Of a DNA stretch of 64,000 bases, positions 1 to 8,380 are shown one piece after another. The first letter of the stretch is position 1. Each line of letters starts with the position of its first letter. The DNA is from Romboutsia timonensis. Its GTDB lineage: Bacteria > Bacillota > Clostridia > Peptostreptococcales > Peptostreptococcaceae. A program made the position numbers and the translations under genes. The notes beneath the pieces are model-generated. The model did no database searches. It saw only the letters and a program-made list of their open reading frames with translations, and had not been told where the DNA came from. The DNA lies in assembly GCF_900106845.1 (NCBI RefSeq), contig NZ_LT629850.1:1333941-1397940 (forward strand), read 5' to 3'.

Positions 1-1773
1 ATGCTCTAACTTTTTATCTAACTCTTCATCAGTAAGTGAATCTAACTCTTGTCCTGTTAAGGCAATATCACCCTCATCCATTATACCAATATCTTTTGCT
101 ATAGCCGCTGCTGTAGTTTTATGGTCTCCAGTTATCATAACAGTTTTTATTCCAGCACTTTTAGCTTCTCTAACAGCTTCATATACTTCTTCTCTAGGTG
201 GATCTATCATTGCCATAAGACCTATTAAAGTCATATCAACTTCATCCTCTAATGATGGAACAAAATTATCATCTTCTACATCTTTTATAGCAAAAGCTAA
301 GACTCTTAGTGCTTTATTTGAAAATTCTTCGTTCATACTTCTATATGAATTTAATATATCATCATTTATATCTACAGTATCTCCATCAACCATTGCATAT
401 TTACATCTACTAAATACTACATCAGGAGCTCCTTTAGTAAACATATAGACATTTCCATGAATATTATTTACTGTAGACATAAGTTTTCTATCACTATCAA
501 ATGGTATTTCACTTAGTCTATTGTATCTATTTCTTAAGATATTATAATCTAGATTTCTGCTATTAGCGAATTTTATTAATGCAACTTCTGTTGGATCTCC
601 TATTTCTTTTCCTTCATTATTTATATTTGAATCATTACATATAGCAGATGCTACAATTAGTGTTTTAGATTGATATGAATATTTAATATTTTGTGTACTC
701 ATATCTTCTTTAGGTGTTTCATACATATAAAAATCTACTACTGTCATTTTATTTTGCGTTAATGTACCAGTTTTATCTGTACATATAACACTTGTAGATC
801 CTAATGTTTCAACTGCTGGTAATTTTCTAATTATAGCTTGTTTTTTAGCCATATCATTTGTTCCAACAGATAAAACTATCGTTATAATAGATGATAAAGC
901 TTCTGGAATAGCTGCTACTGCTACTGCAATTGCAAACATAAATGAATCTGCTATAATTTTTGCTTTCGGTATATCCACATCACTCATAAAACTTCTAACA
1001 ACTTGAATTATAAATATAAGTGCTGCTATAACTATTATTAATCCACCAAGCTTTTTACTAAACTCATCAAGCTTTTGTTGTAATGGAGTTTGTTTATTCT
1101 CTGCAGTTTCAAGTAAATTGGCTACTTTACCCATTTCAGTATTCATTCCAGTAGATGTTACTACAAATGTTCCCCTTCCATATACAACCAAAGATCCACT
1201 AAATACCATATTTTTTTGATCGCCTATACCAACATCTTCATCTATTTTTTCACTATGTTTTAATACTGGTTCTGACTCACCTGTAAGCATTCCTTCTACT
1301 ATTTTTAAAGTTTGTGCTTCTATAATTCTTCCGTCTGCTGGGATATAATCTCCAGCTTCAAGGATTACTATATCTCCAGGGACTAATTGGCGTCCTTCTA
1401 TAGTTTGCTTTTGATTATCTCTTATTACTTTTGCTTTTGGTGCAGATAACTTTTTTAAGCTTTCTAATGACCCCTCAGCTTTTTTAGTTTGAGTTACTCC
1501 TAATATTGAGTTTAGTATTATAACTATAAATATTATTATAGATTCAACAACCTCACCTAAAAATATTTGTACAAGTGCTGCTATTAAAAGTATTATAACT
1601 AATGGATCTTTAAAGCTTTCTAAAAATAGCTTCCAAGTTGGAACTTTATCCCCTTCTTTAAGTTCATTATATCCATGTTCTTCTAATCTTTTTTTTGCTT
1701 CATCACTACTTAATCCATTTATATTTGATTTTAAAGTTTCTATAGATTCTATATACTTTTGTTTATAATACAT
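1..1773 (-). CDS. Calcium-type P-type ATPase, C-terminus cut by window edge
   Basis: An open frame runs from an ATG at 1773, preceded by a GGAGGG ribosome binding site, to the window edge, so about 590 residues are visible. Seen in order: an N-terminal cation-ATPase domain, the actuator motif LTGES, the phosphorylation motif ICTDKTGTLT, a nucleotide-binding region with a KGAPD motif, and the hinge segment MITGDHKTTA. These define a type II (SERCA/PMCA-like) ATPase that exports Ca2+ across the membrane using ATP. The last membrane helices lie outside the window. The frame shows no internal damage. Substrate specificity is inferred from family resemblance. Confidence 0.93.
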   Translation of the reverse strand, partial: MYYKQKYIESIETLKSNINGLSSDEAKKRLEEHGYNELKEGDKVPTWKLFLESFKDPLVIILLIAALVQIFLGEVVESIIIFIVIILNSILGVTQTKKAEGSLESLKKLSAPKAKVIRDNQKQTIEGRQLVPGDIVILEAGDYIPADGRIIEAQTLKIVEGMLTGESEPVLKHSEKIDEDVGIGDQKNMVFSGSLVVYGRGTFVVTSTGMNTEMGKVANLLETAENKQTPLQQKLDEFSKKLGGLIIVIAALIFIIQVVRSFMSDVDIPKAKIIADSFMFAIAVAVAAIPEALSSIITIVLSVGTNDMAKKQAIIRKLPAVETLGSTSVICTDKTGTLTQNKMTVVDFYMYETPKEDMSTQNIKYSYQSKTLIVASAICNDSNINNEGKEIGDPTEVALIKFANSRNLDYNILRNRYNRLSEIPFDSDRKLMSTVNNIHGNVYMFTKGAPDVVFSRCKYAMVDGDTVDINDDILNSYRSMNEEFSNKALRVLAFAIKDVEDDNFVPSLEDEVDMTLIGLMAMIDPPREEVYEAVREAKSAGIKTVMITGDHKTTAAAIAKDIGIMDEGDIALTGQELDSLTDEELDKKLEH

Positions 1774-1891
1774 TTTTCCCTCCTATATTTATTCTCTTAC
1801 TTATTTATAGTATTTCTTAATATTTATGAAGTTATTAGCTTAAAAAATAAAATAAACATAAAGTATATAAAATATACATCATTTTTATATA

Positions 1892-2028
1892 TTATATAGA
1901 GTACATTAATTGTATTAATAATAATATATGATATGAACCTATAAATACATACACTATATTAGCTGTATATATAAATAGTTTTGTTATTTTTGATAAGTTA
2001 TCTTTAATATTTAATACTAATAAAATTA
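1892..2028 (-). pseudogene. 3' fragment of membrane-protein gene split by the IS1595-type element
   Basis: Forty-two codons plus a stop lie immediately outside the left end of the insertion element. Read on the minus strand they continue in frame the fragment at 4389-4604 once the element and one copy of the 8-bp duplication are removed. The segment encodes a hydrophobic helix ending in QLMYSI. The restored protein would be 114 residues with about four membrane segments, resembling the DUF5658 family. The in-frame rejoining is seen directly; the family name is inferred. Confidence 0.75.
2021..2028. repeat. Target-site duplication, left copy
   Basis: TAAAATTA directly abuts the left inverted end of the element and recurs at 4389-4396 next to the right end. 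Eight base pairs is the duplication size usual for IS1595-family insertions. Confidence 0.9.
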
Positions 2029-2052
2029 GGCTCTGTTAGATAATTGTGTGAT
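2029..2052 (+). repeat. Left terminal inverted repeat of IS1595-type element
   Basis: It starts GGCTCTGTTAGATAAT and matches the reverse complement of 4365-4388 at 22 of 24 positions. Confidence 0.9.
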
Positions 2053-2062
2053 AAGTAATCAA

Positions 2063-2110
2063 TAAAAATAGCTAGACATATTGGTATTTCCATTGTCTAG
2101 CTATTTTTAT
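2063..2110 (-). terminator. Terminator of the DUF4003 passenger gene
   Basis: A stem of about 15 bp (2064-2078 with 2094-2109; TAGCTAGACA core) has T-rich outer arms. It lies just after the passenger stop at 2131 and inside the element's left end, so passenger transcription stops within the element. Confidence 0.75.
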
Positions 2111-2130
2111 ATAAATTAGTTCGTACTATA

Positions 2131-3132
2131 TTAATTAGACGCAGTAGATGAGGCTGATGATGTACTAATCACTGCTATCATACAAGCTATCTCTATTGCT
2201 ATTATTATATCTAAAATAATATTATTACTTATAACATCTATATTACTTTTTTCTTTTAAATAATCAGCATAAGCTAATGACACTATTGCGCCACTTATCA
2301 TATTTCTATTATATTTTCCCAATGACCAGTCTCCAAACCCTTTTACTTCTTTTAGCTTATTAGATACATTTTTTATTTGATTTACTACTATATCCTCACT
2401 ACAATCTAATAATGCAATTGCTCCTATTATAGGATAAGCATAACTATCTATTTTACATTTTTCTTTATCCAATAAATTTTTAAGTCTTACAATTTTATTT
2501 ATACTTTCATCATTTCTCTCTTTATCAAAACACATTATCTGAGATAAAGATTGAAGATTATTTGACTTGTAAAATCCATTTTTACTAAGTTTTTCATAAC
2601 ACTCCTCAATATATTCTAAATCTTCATCTAAATTTCTTGAATTTATTGATATAAGTGCTATTCTACAATAATCATCACTAGATGTTAAAAATGGATGGTG
2701 TTTTTTCATAAAATCATACACATACTTCATATTATTTATACAATTATCTATATCTATCTTATCTTTATTTTCATACAATGTTATTGCTACAAAAGGTAAA
2801 TAGGCATCATTCCAGAATCTCTTTTCTTTTAACAATTGAAATATATCCATTATTTCCTTGAATTCACTTTCCGCATTATCTTTAGTTGATAGTAATGTAG
2901 CTATATAATACATACTATAACCTCTAAAGTTAGAAAAGATTCCTGTATTATTTTTTATAATTTCCATGTTTTTTTCTATCTTTTCTATATTTACATCTTG
3001 ATTTCTCATTGCTAAAGATAAAGCACAGCTATATTGTATCATTCCCATACTCCATGAGCCTTTTAGTTTTTTTATTTGTTGATAGTTTTCTATAAATTGT
3101 TTTACTTTATTTTGTATTACATATTCTTTCAT
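2131..3132 (-). CDS. DUF4003 family protein, IS passenger gene
   Basis: The 333-residue start is chosen because GGGGGA lies 5 nt before the ATG at 3132; the frame extends upstream to a TTG at 3210 without a ribosome binding site. The protein is alpha-helical and carries the DUF4003 signature HPFLTSSDDY near the middle, with helical repeats around it. A hydrophobic helix and a Ser/Ala-rich tail (STSSASSTASN) close it. Function is unknown. It lies inside the inverted ends of the IS1595-type element, 108 bp after the transposase gene on the same strand, so it travels with it. The family call rests on recalled motif resemblance. Confidence 0.75.
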   Translation of the reverse strand: MKEYVIQNKVKQFIENYQQIKKLKGSWSMGMIQYSCALSLAMRNQDVNIEKIEKNMEIIKNNTGIFSNFRGYSMYYIATLLSTKDNAESEFKEIMDIFQLLKEKRFWNDAYLPFVAITLYENKDKIDIDNCINNMKYVYDFMKKHHPFLTSSDDYCRIALISINSRNLDEDLEYIEECYEKLSKNGFYKSNNLQSLSQIMCFDKERNDESINKIVRLKNLLDKEKCKIDSYAYPIIGAIALLDCSEDIVVNQIKNVSNKLKEVKGFGDWSLGKYNRNMISGAIVSLAYADYLKEKSNIDVISNNIILDIIIAIEIACMIAVISTSSASSTASN

Positions 3133-3240
3133 AAAATCCCCCACTTTATAATCATTTACTCTATTATTTTTCCTCACATTATATAACTTGTTAAATAATA
3201 TTTCAATCAATAAACAGTCTTATCAAAAGTTTTCTTAGCT

Positions 3241-4287
3241 TTAAGCTAATTCAATATATCTATTCCTAATAGTGTTTATAGTTATGTAAGTTTCTTTAGT
3301 TGCTACATTAACCAACATATCCTTAATTCTATCGCTATTTTTATTCTTCTTGCTTAATTGCAAGAATTTAAACCAAGCCAAGTAATTTGAAATGTATTTG
3401 GTAGAAACTCCATTAAAAGGCATTAACCATCTCTTTAAGCCACTATGAAGAGAATTTACATGTTGTAGGTGGTAAACACTATCGAGCATAGATTTACCTC
3501 TTGGAACTCTTTTTAACTCAACATTTAGGTCTTTATTTATACTAAAATAAGATTTGTGACTATCAACTACGAAAGTAACATCTTCTCCTATTTTTCCATC
3601 AAAAAATCTAACGATATCATTAGTTGTAATTCTACCATTGCAAACTGCTCCCATTACTATATTCCCTTTACGGTCAATACCAGTTTCAATGCAAATTTGG
3701 TCGTTAGAAATACCTTTTTTTTTCTTATCCTTTTTTCCTTTACCTCTTTTTCTAGATTCTCTAGGCATTTTAAAAGTTGTACTTTTTGAATGATTGCCTT
3801 TATATGAATGACGAATAAAAACTTCGTCTACTTCTACAATACCTTCAACCATATCATTTTTTAATGATAGATTAATAACATCTAAAATTCTATGTCTCAT
3901 ATAAAAATATGTTTTAACTCCAACTCCAATTTCAGTTGCACATTGTCTTATAGAAAGTCCTAATATCATTAATTCACAGTATTTAAGCCATTTATCTAAT
4001 CCTAAGTTAGTGCTAGAGAAAGGAGACATAGTAAACTCATCAAAAGTACAACGACATCTTTTACAAATATATCTTTGTCTACCTCTAATCTTACCATTTT
4101 TATTAACATCCTTACATTGACATTTAGGACATTCGTATCCTTTAGAAAATCTACTTTCCTTAATATTATCCTTGATTTCATCACAACTAAATAAAGCACT
4201 TAAAACTCCTTGTGCTACTGAAATTAAGTCTCTAAGTTCTTCTTTATTCAAATTTTTAACTATGGCTTTTATAGCTGCTTTTTGCAT
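3241..4287 (-). CDS. IS1595 family (ISXO2-like) transposase
   Basis: This 348-residue protein begins with a zinc ribbon (CPKCQCKDVNKNG...CKRC, about residues 53-77) typical of IS1595 transposases. It continues with an HTH-like stretch and an ISXO2-type DDE catalytic domain (VEVDEVFIRH; later FVVDSHKSY; then a HVNSLHSGLKRWL block with the last acidic/His region). It would cut and paste the 2029-4388 element. The frame is complete and a ribosome binding site (AAGGAT) precedes the ATG. Confidence 0.9.
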   Translation of the reverse strand: MQKAAIKAIVKNLNKEELRDLISVAQGVLSALFSCDEIKDNIKESRFSKGYECPKCQCKDVNKNGKIRGRQRYICKRCRCTFDEFTMSPFSSTNLGLDKWLKYCELMILGLSIRQCATEIGVGVKTYFYMRHRILDVINLSLKNDMVEGIVEVDEVFIRHSYKGNHSKSTTFKMPRESRKRGKGKKDKKKKGISNDQICIETGIDRKGNIVMGAVCNGRITTNDIVRFFDGKIGEDVTFVVDSHKSYFSINKDLNVELKRVPRGKSMLDSVYHLQHVNSLHSGLKRWLMPFNGVSTKYISNYLAWFKFLQLSKKNKNSDRIKDMLVNVATKETYITINTIRNRYIELA

Positions 4288-4364
4288 AATATAAGTAATC
4301 CTTTCTATATAATATGGTGAAGTATAGTTTCTAGCTATATTATAACCTATTTTCTATATAATTA

Positions 4365-4388
4365 ATCACACAATTGTCTAACATAGCC
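4365..4388 (-). repeat. Right terminal inverted repeat of IS1595-type element
   Basis: It is the mirror of 2029-2052 and is followed directly by the right copy of the 8-bp target duplication at 4389-4396. Its insertion supplies the new stop codon (TAA, 4362-4364) to the interrupted upstream gene. Confidence 0.9.
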
Positions 4389-4604
4389 TAAAATTAAAAT
4401 AGCGGTAGGTATTATTACTTTTATTAATAAGAATAAATTTGAACTATAATTATATATATTATTTACAAGCACATTCATTTCTTGGTAAAATCCAAATTCT
4501 AAACCTATATATGTTATTAACCCATCAAATATATTTAAAAGAAGAAGTAGTATTAAACTATGTCCTTTATAACTTTTAGGTTCATTAATATGTATTTTTT
4601 TCAT
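4389..4604 (-). pseudogene. 5' fragment of small membrane-protein gene (DUF5658-like), interrupted by IS
   Basis: Seventy-two native codons start at the ATG at 4604 (GGAG upstream). The frame runs eight codons into the element before stopping at 4362. It encodes a polytopic membrane protein with the segment LLLNIFDGLITYIGLEFGF and a following acidic/Asn-rich turn, as in DUF5658 proteins. The remaining 42 codons lie at 1892-2020. The insertion removes the last membrane segment, so the gene is probably inactive, though a truncated protein could still be made. Confidence 0.75.
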
Positions 4605-4800
4605 AAATTCTCCTTTATATTTCTAAATTAAAACTTATAATTATTTGTAAGTTTTTAATATTACTTATAAGTATTAACTATTATTAATATTATTTATACT
4701 CAATTTAATTAATTTAAGAATTAATAAATAATTTATATAGTAATAAATATAGAAATATATAGTATAAAAATTACATCAACTAAATATATTTGATAAATAA

Positions 4801-4837
4801 TAAAGAGGTATGAAGCTATTTTCTTCATACCTCTTTA
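4801..4837 (-). terminator. Terminator after the 234-residue protein gene
   Basis: A perfect 15-bp stem (TAAAGAGGTATGAAG with its complement at 4823-4837) and a 7-nt loop abut the stop codon at 4838. The outer arm is T-rich on the minus strand. Confidence 0.8.
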
Positions 4838-5542
4838 TTATTTATTTTTAGAATTTATATTTTTAATTATAGTATTTAAATCTATAGTCATATTAATATT
4901 TAATCCTGTTGATTCTACTTTAAGTTTATCTAACTCTATTCCATTAAAGTTATCTTTATATATTACTACAACTCCGTCTTTAAATTCCACATTAATATTT
5001 TCATCTTTTGGGAACCAATCTTTTATAAAGCTCTTTAATCCCATATTAACTATCCAATCTGCTACTTTTAAATCTAAAAACTTAACTTCTTTTATTTTAA
5101 GTTCTAAATCTTTATTATTGTTTAATGTAGGAATTATTTTTACCTCTATTGGTGTAGCTATACTCTTAGTTATTTTGTAATCAACTCTTATAGCTATATA
5201 ACTATCTCCTATATCTACTTTAACATTTGTCATTTTATCATTTTCAGTATGTTTTAAGAAATAATCTACTCCATTTAATATAGATTCTCTTGGTGCTAAA
5301 AATTCACCTTTAATTCCTACTGGATTATCTATTAATTCTATATTTTTAGCTTTTAATCCTGATATAGATTTAAGGAATTCTATTGTTGGAATAGTTTCTT
5401 TATTGTCGGTAGCTTCTATTTTATTATTAGGTTTATAGCTTATATCTTCGTCTTTAAAATTATTAATTGGTACAAACAAGTACACACCTAATAATACTGC
5501 TATTATTAGTATAATTATAATAGTTATTCTTTTTAAATTCAT
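4838..5542 (-). CDS. Membrane-anchored extracytoplasmic protein of unknown function
   Basis: This 234-residue protein has one N-terminal signal-anchor helix (about residues 5-28) and an extracytoplasmic domain rich in alternating beta-type segments. The pattern (paired I/V-rich strands, repeated phrases on 'integral over' lengths such as KLKVESTGLNINMTIDLNTI) recalls lipid-binding or LmeA-like secreted domains, but this is weak. It starts 17 bp after the S55 peptidase gene at 5560-6504 and shares its terminator, so the two probably form one operon. Confidence 0.6.
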   Translation of the reverse strand: MNLKRITIIIILIIAVLLGVYLFVPINNFKDEDISYKPNNKIEATDNKETIPTIEFLKSISGLKAKNIELIDNPVGIKGEFLAPRESILNGVDYFLKHTENDKMTNVKVDIGDSYIAIRVDYKITKSIATPIEVKIIPTLNNNKDLELKIKEVKFLDLKVADWIVNMGLKSFIKDWFPKDENINVEFKDGVVVIYKDNFNGIELDKLKVESTGLNINMTIDLNTIIKNINSKNK

Positions 5543-5559
5543 ATTACTCTCTCCAATGT

Positions 5560-6504
5560 CTAAATTTCATATCTATCATACAACATACTGTGAATATTAG
5601 CAATATAACCTCTTGTAGGATTTTTTATAACTATACTTCTTAATCCACCTACAATTTTATTATCTTGTATTATTGGAGATCCACTCATACCTACAACTGC
5701 TCCTCCTCTATATTTTATTAGATTTTCATCAACTATCTTTATTTGAGAAGATTCTTTGCCAACTTTTGTTATTTCTATCTCGTGTAACTTTAGTTCATTT
5801 GTAACTGGCGTTTTACAATATATATATGCTTTACCCTTTTTAGGTTCTGCTATTTCTAAAGACTTTTTCTTAGAATATTTAAAATTATCATACTTTCCTT
5901 TAACTCCATATTCTCCCATTGAGTATACACTACCTATTTTTTTATCAGTTATATTGGCTATTAAACTTCCTACTCTATCCTTATAAGATTTTATTTCTTG
6001 AACATATGACGTTTCAAAAACTTCACATTTATTAAACTCTATTGCTCTATTTGCCATTTTTATACTATGAGATATCCCAACAAATTCTCCACTTTCATTT
6101 GTTGCTGTTATAGTACCTATTCCAGATACACTTTCTTTTAATACATACATCCTAAGTTGATCTGTAGTCATCTTTTGTGTATAGTTTTTTCCTTCTCTAG
6201 ATAATTCTACTATTATATCTTGATTTTTTAATTTCATAATTTCATTTATTTTATCTATTGATTTTGCTTTTTTAAGTTTGTATTTTACTGATAATATTAT
6301 ATCTCCATATTCTAAATCCTTTTCATCTTCACTTAATCTTTGATACACATAAGGATGCTTTAATTCTATATTTAACCCAACAACCTCTCCGCTTGGAACC
6401 AACTTTATTGTTTCCTGTTTAACTGTATCCTGACAAAATATTTGTGATGTAGTGAATATCAATGTTATAACTAAAGTTAAAATTAACGATTTAAATAATT
6501 TCAT
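5560..6504 (-). CDS. SpoIVB-like S55 family serine peptidase
   Basis: This 314-residue protein has an N-terminal signal peptide (about residues 1-24), a PDZ-like stretch (about 40-110), and two motifs of the SpoIVB peptidase family S55: an FVGISHSI histidine block (His near residue 146) and the nucleophile loop GMSGSPII (Ser near residue 276). Family members are extracytoplasmic proteases; SpoIVB itself triggers pro-sigmaK processing in spore formation. It is shorter than typical SpoIVB (about 425 aa) and its neighbours are not sporulation genes, so it may be a paralogue with another target. The downstream membrane-anchored protein is a plausible partner. Confidence 0.8.
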   Translation of the reverse strand: MKLFKSLILTLVITLIFTTSQIFCQDTVKQETIKLVPSGEVVGLNIELKHPYVYQRLSEDEKDLEYGDIILSVKYKLKKAKSIDKINEIMKLKNQDIIVELSREGKNYTQKMTTDQLRMYVLKESVSGIGTITATNESGEFVGISHSIKMANRAIEFNKCEVFETSYVQEIKSYKDRVGSLIANITDKKIGSVYSMGEYGVKGKYDNFKYSKKKSLEIAEPKKGKAYIYCKTPVTNELKLHEIEITKVGKESSQIKIVDENLIKYRGGAVVGMSGSPIIQDNKIVGGLRSIVIKNPTRGYIANIHSMLYDRYEI

Positions 6505-6645
6505 TATGTCAACTCCTTTAATGTCTAGGTTTAATTTTAGGATATGTAATATTTCATATTTTACTTTGTCAAATATTTGGATATATAATCTGCATAAAAA
6601 TAATTTTTTATTAATATAATGTAATAATTCTTGAGGTGATTTCTA

Positions 6646-6750
6646 ATGAATTGTGAACAAAGTCAGTTGTTTATTACTCCTGAAATATTATTTTTATCAC
6701 TTATTCTTTTTTTACTTATAACTAAAGTTGATTGGGAAACTATACTTTAA
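6646..6750 (+). CDS. 34-residue single-helix membrane peptide
   Basis: An ATG at 6646 follows GAGGTGATTT at good spacing. The product starts MNCEQSQLF and contains one hydrophobic helix (PEILFLSLILFLLI). It lies between divergent genes with AT-rich sequence on either side. Coding is supported by the ribosome binding site and composition only. Confidence 0.5.
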   Translation: MNCEQSQLFITPEILFLSLILFLLITKVDWETIL

Positions 6751-6853
6751 ATAATAACATATATCTATTTTATAATTTTTTTTATAATTTTTTTTATAAT
6801 TTTTAATAATAAGTATCGCATTTTAAATATTTACATAAGGTAGGTGGTATAAA

Positions 6854-7054
6854 ATGAGAACTTGTAAACAATGTGATTCTGAAATGGTTAATGGTTTTGA
6901 TATTAAAGTTGATGGTGCTTCATATGGTATTAAAATTACTAAAAATAGTGCTATATTTGCAGAGAGAATAGAAAAACCTAAAGTTGCAATTTGTCCAAAA
7001 TGTGGTGAAGTATCATTATACATTGAAAAATTAGATAAAATTTCAAGTAGATAA
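6854..7054 (+). CDS. Small zinc-ribbon protein
   Basis: The 66-residue product has two CxxC knuckles (CKQC near the N-terminus, CPKC near residue 48) separated by about 40 residues, the layout of small zinc-ribbon nucleic-acid-binding proteins common in Firmicutes. The ATG follows AGGTAGGTGG. A clear terminator follows at 7068-7110, so it is a single-gene unit. The binding target is unknown. Confidence 0.75.
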   Translation: MRTCKQCDSEMVNGFDIKVDGASYGIKITKNSAIFAERIEKPKVAICPKCGEVSLYIEKLDKISSR

Positions 7055-7067
7055 TATTAGCAAAAAT

Positions 7068-7110
7068 AAAAAGGATAATTAATGTAAGTTTTAATTATCC
7101 TTTTTGTTTT
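7068..7110 (+). terminator. Terminator of the zinc-ribbon gene
   Basis: A 14-bp perfect stem (AAAAAGGATAATTA / TAATTATCCTTTTT) with a 10-nt loop is followed by a T run. Confidence 0.85.
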
Positions 7111-7173
7111 AGTTTTTTTTAAATCTTACCATTCTTAATATATGTATTAACACTTAGCTTATATAAAAATAAA

Positions 7174-7725
7174 CTAGTTTAAAGCTTCTCTATTAAGAGT
7201 TATACTACCTCCTATACCTCCACTACCTAACATTAAACTTCTGCTTCCTGTTCTAAACTTATAAAAATTCACATTATAATGTATAGTAGGTCTTTTAATG
7301 TCAAATATTTCTTCATCAAATTTTATACCCTTTGGTATTTCAAATGTTATTTCTTTTTCACATCCTGAATCTATACCATATATTTTCTTATCATCAAATT
7401 GATCTACTTCAAATCCTTTTATATAAACATTATTTTGTATATAGTAACCATTTTCATCGACATTTTCTTCATTATCAAACTTATAATCAAAAGAAAGCTC
7501 CATATCATTTAAAGATGCTATATCTTTACTATTATTTTTAACTAATATACTTATTGTGTATCTATTTTTATTTTCTTTATAACCGTTATATTCTATTGCT
7601 ATTTCTTTTTCAGGTTCTTCAAAAGGTTCATCATTTATACTTTTAACTGTTATAGCGAAAAAAGATATTAATAATACTATAGGTATACATATTATTAAAC
7701 TTATTTTTATAAACTTTTTATTCAT
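7174..7725 (-). CDS. Membrane-anchored exported protein in ABC operon
   Basis: This 183-residue protein has an N-terminal signal-anchor (about residues 8-28) and an extracytoplasmic beta-rich domain with a Gly-rich end (MLGSGGIGGSITL). GGGGGA precedes the start. It is the last gene of the gntR-ATPase-permease operon, 10 bp after the permease. It is not recognised as a named family; a substrate-sensing or accessory role for the transporter is inferred from position. Confidence 0.6.
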   Translation of the reverse strand: MNKKFIKISLIICIPIVLLISFFAITVKSINDEPFEEPEKEIAIEYNGYKENKNRYTISILVKNNSKDIASLNDMELSFDYKFDNEENVDENGYYIQNNVYIKGFEVDQFDDKKIYGIDSGCEKEITFEIPKGIKFDEEIFDIKRPTIHYNVNFYKFRTGSRSLMLGSGGIGGSITLNREALN

Positions 7726-7735
7726 ATTAATCCCC

Positions 7736-8380
7736 CTAGTTTGCTATTTCTTTTTTAGTGTATATTTTAGTAGATATATACATTGAAGCTAAATATATTA
7801 CTATGCATACACCTGTAGTTAAAAATAGCTTTAAACTATTATATAAAAGCTTAGCTCCTCCATCTGATGAACGCATAATACCTATAGGTTGCATTGAATA
7901 GAAGATAACAATAACTAAGGTAATACCTGTAATTAAATTTATAGCTATATAGCTTTTGTTATATCCATATTTAAAGATTATAGGTAATGTTATAGATACT
8001 AATAGTAATAATAAATTTAAAATAATTAATATAGATTCTATAGTTAGTAGATCTACATACCATATACTTTTTATTACATAAGAGTATATATAACTAAATA
8101 TTAATGATATTAGAATTATAATTGTTGAAAGTATGTATTTGCTATAAACTATATCTTCTTTATCTATAGGCATACTATTAAAAAAATAATCACATTTATT
8201 TAACTCATCTATTTGAAAGCTTTTAATTATAAATATATAACTTAAAAACAATGGTATTGCTACAGTTGCAAATGGCATAAGTATAGTTGAAAATATAACT
8301 ATTCCTACAAGTAATTTTATTATCATTTTAAAATCAGTCTTGAAGCATGCCCTTATATCTTTTTTTAGTAAATTAATCAT
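7736..8380 (-). CDS. ABC-2 type transporter permease
   Basis: This 214-residue protein has six predicted membrane segments and the ABC-2 arrangement: a short cytoplasmic lead (MINLLKKDIRACFKTD), a helical hairpin, then the DECDYFFNSMPIDKEDIVYSK-like cytoplasmic loop seen in bacterial ABC-2 permeases. It overlaps the ATPase gene by 8 bp and has a GGAGGGGAG ribosome binding site. With its partner it would move a peptide or lipid-like compound; YtrBC-type exporters share this GntR-led layout. Substrate is not known. Confidence 0.8.
   Translation of the reverse strand: MINLLKKDIRACFKTDFKMIIKLLVGIVIFSTILMPFATVAIPLFLSYIFIIKSFQIDELNKCDYFFNSMPIDKEDIVYSKYILSTIIILISLIFSYIYSYVIKSIWYVDLLTIESILIILNLLLLLVSITLPIIFKYGYNKSYIAINLITGITLVIVIFYSMQPIGIMRSSDGGAKLLYNSLKLFLTTGVCIVIYLASMYISTKIYTKKEIAN

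Larger units (their letters stand above)
2029..4388. mobile_element. IS1595-family insertion element with DUF4003 passenger gene
   Basis: The 2360-bp unit is bounded by 24-bp inverted ends (2029-2052 and 4365-4388, 22 of 24 matching, beginning GGCTCTGTTAGA / GGCTATGTTAGA) and flanked by the 8-bp repeat TAAAATTA. It holds a transposase gene (3241-4287) and, downstream on the same strand, a DUF4003 gene (2131-3132) with its own terminator inside the left end. IS1595-type elements with passenger genes are known. All parts appear intact, so the element is probably recent. Confidence 0.9.
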
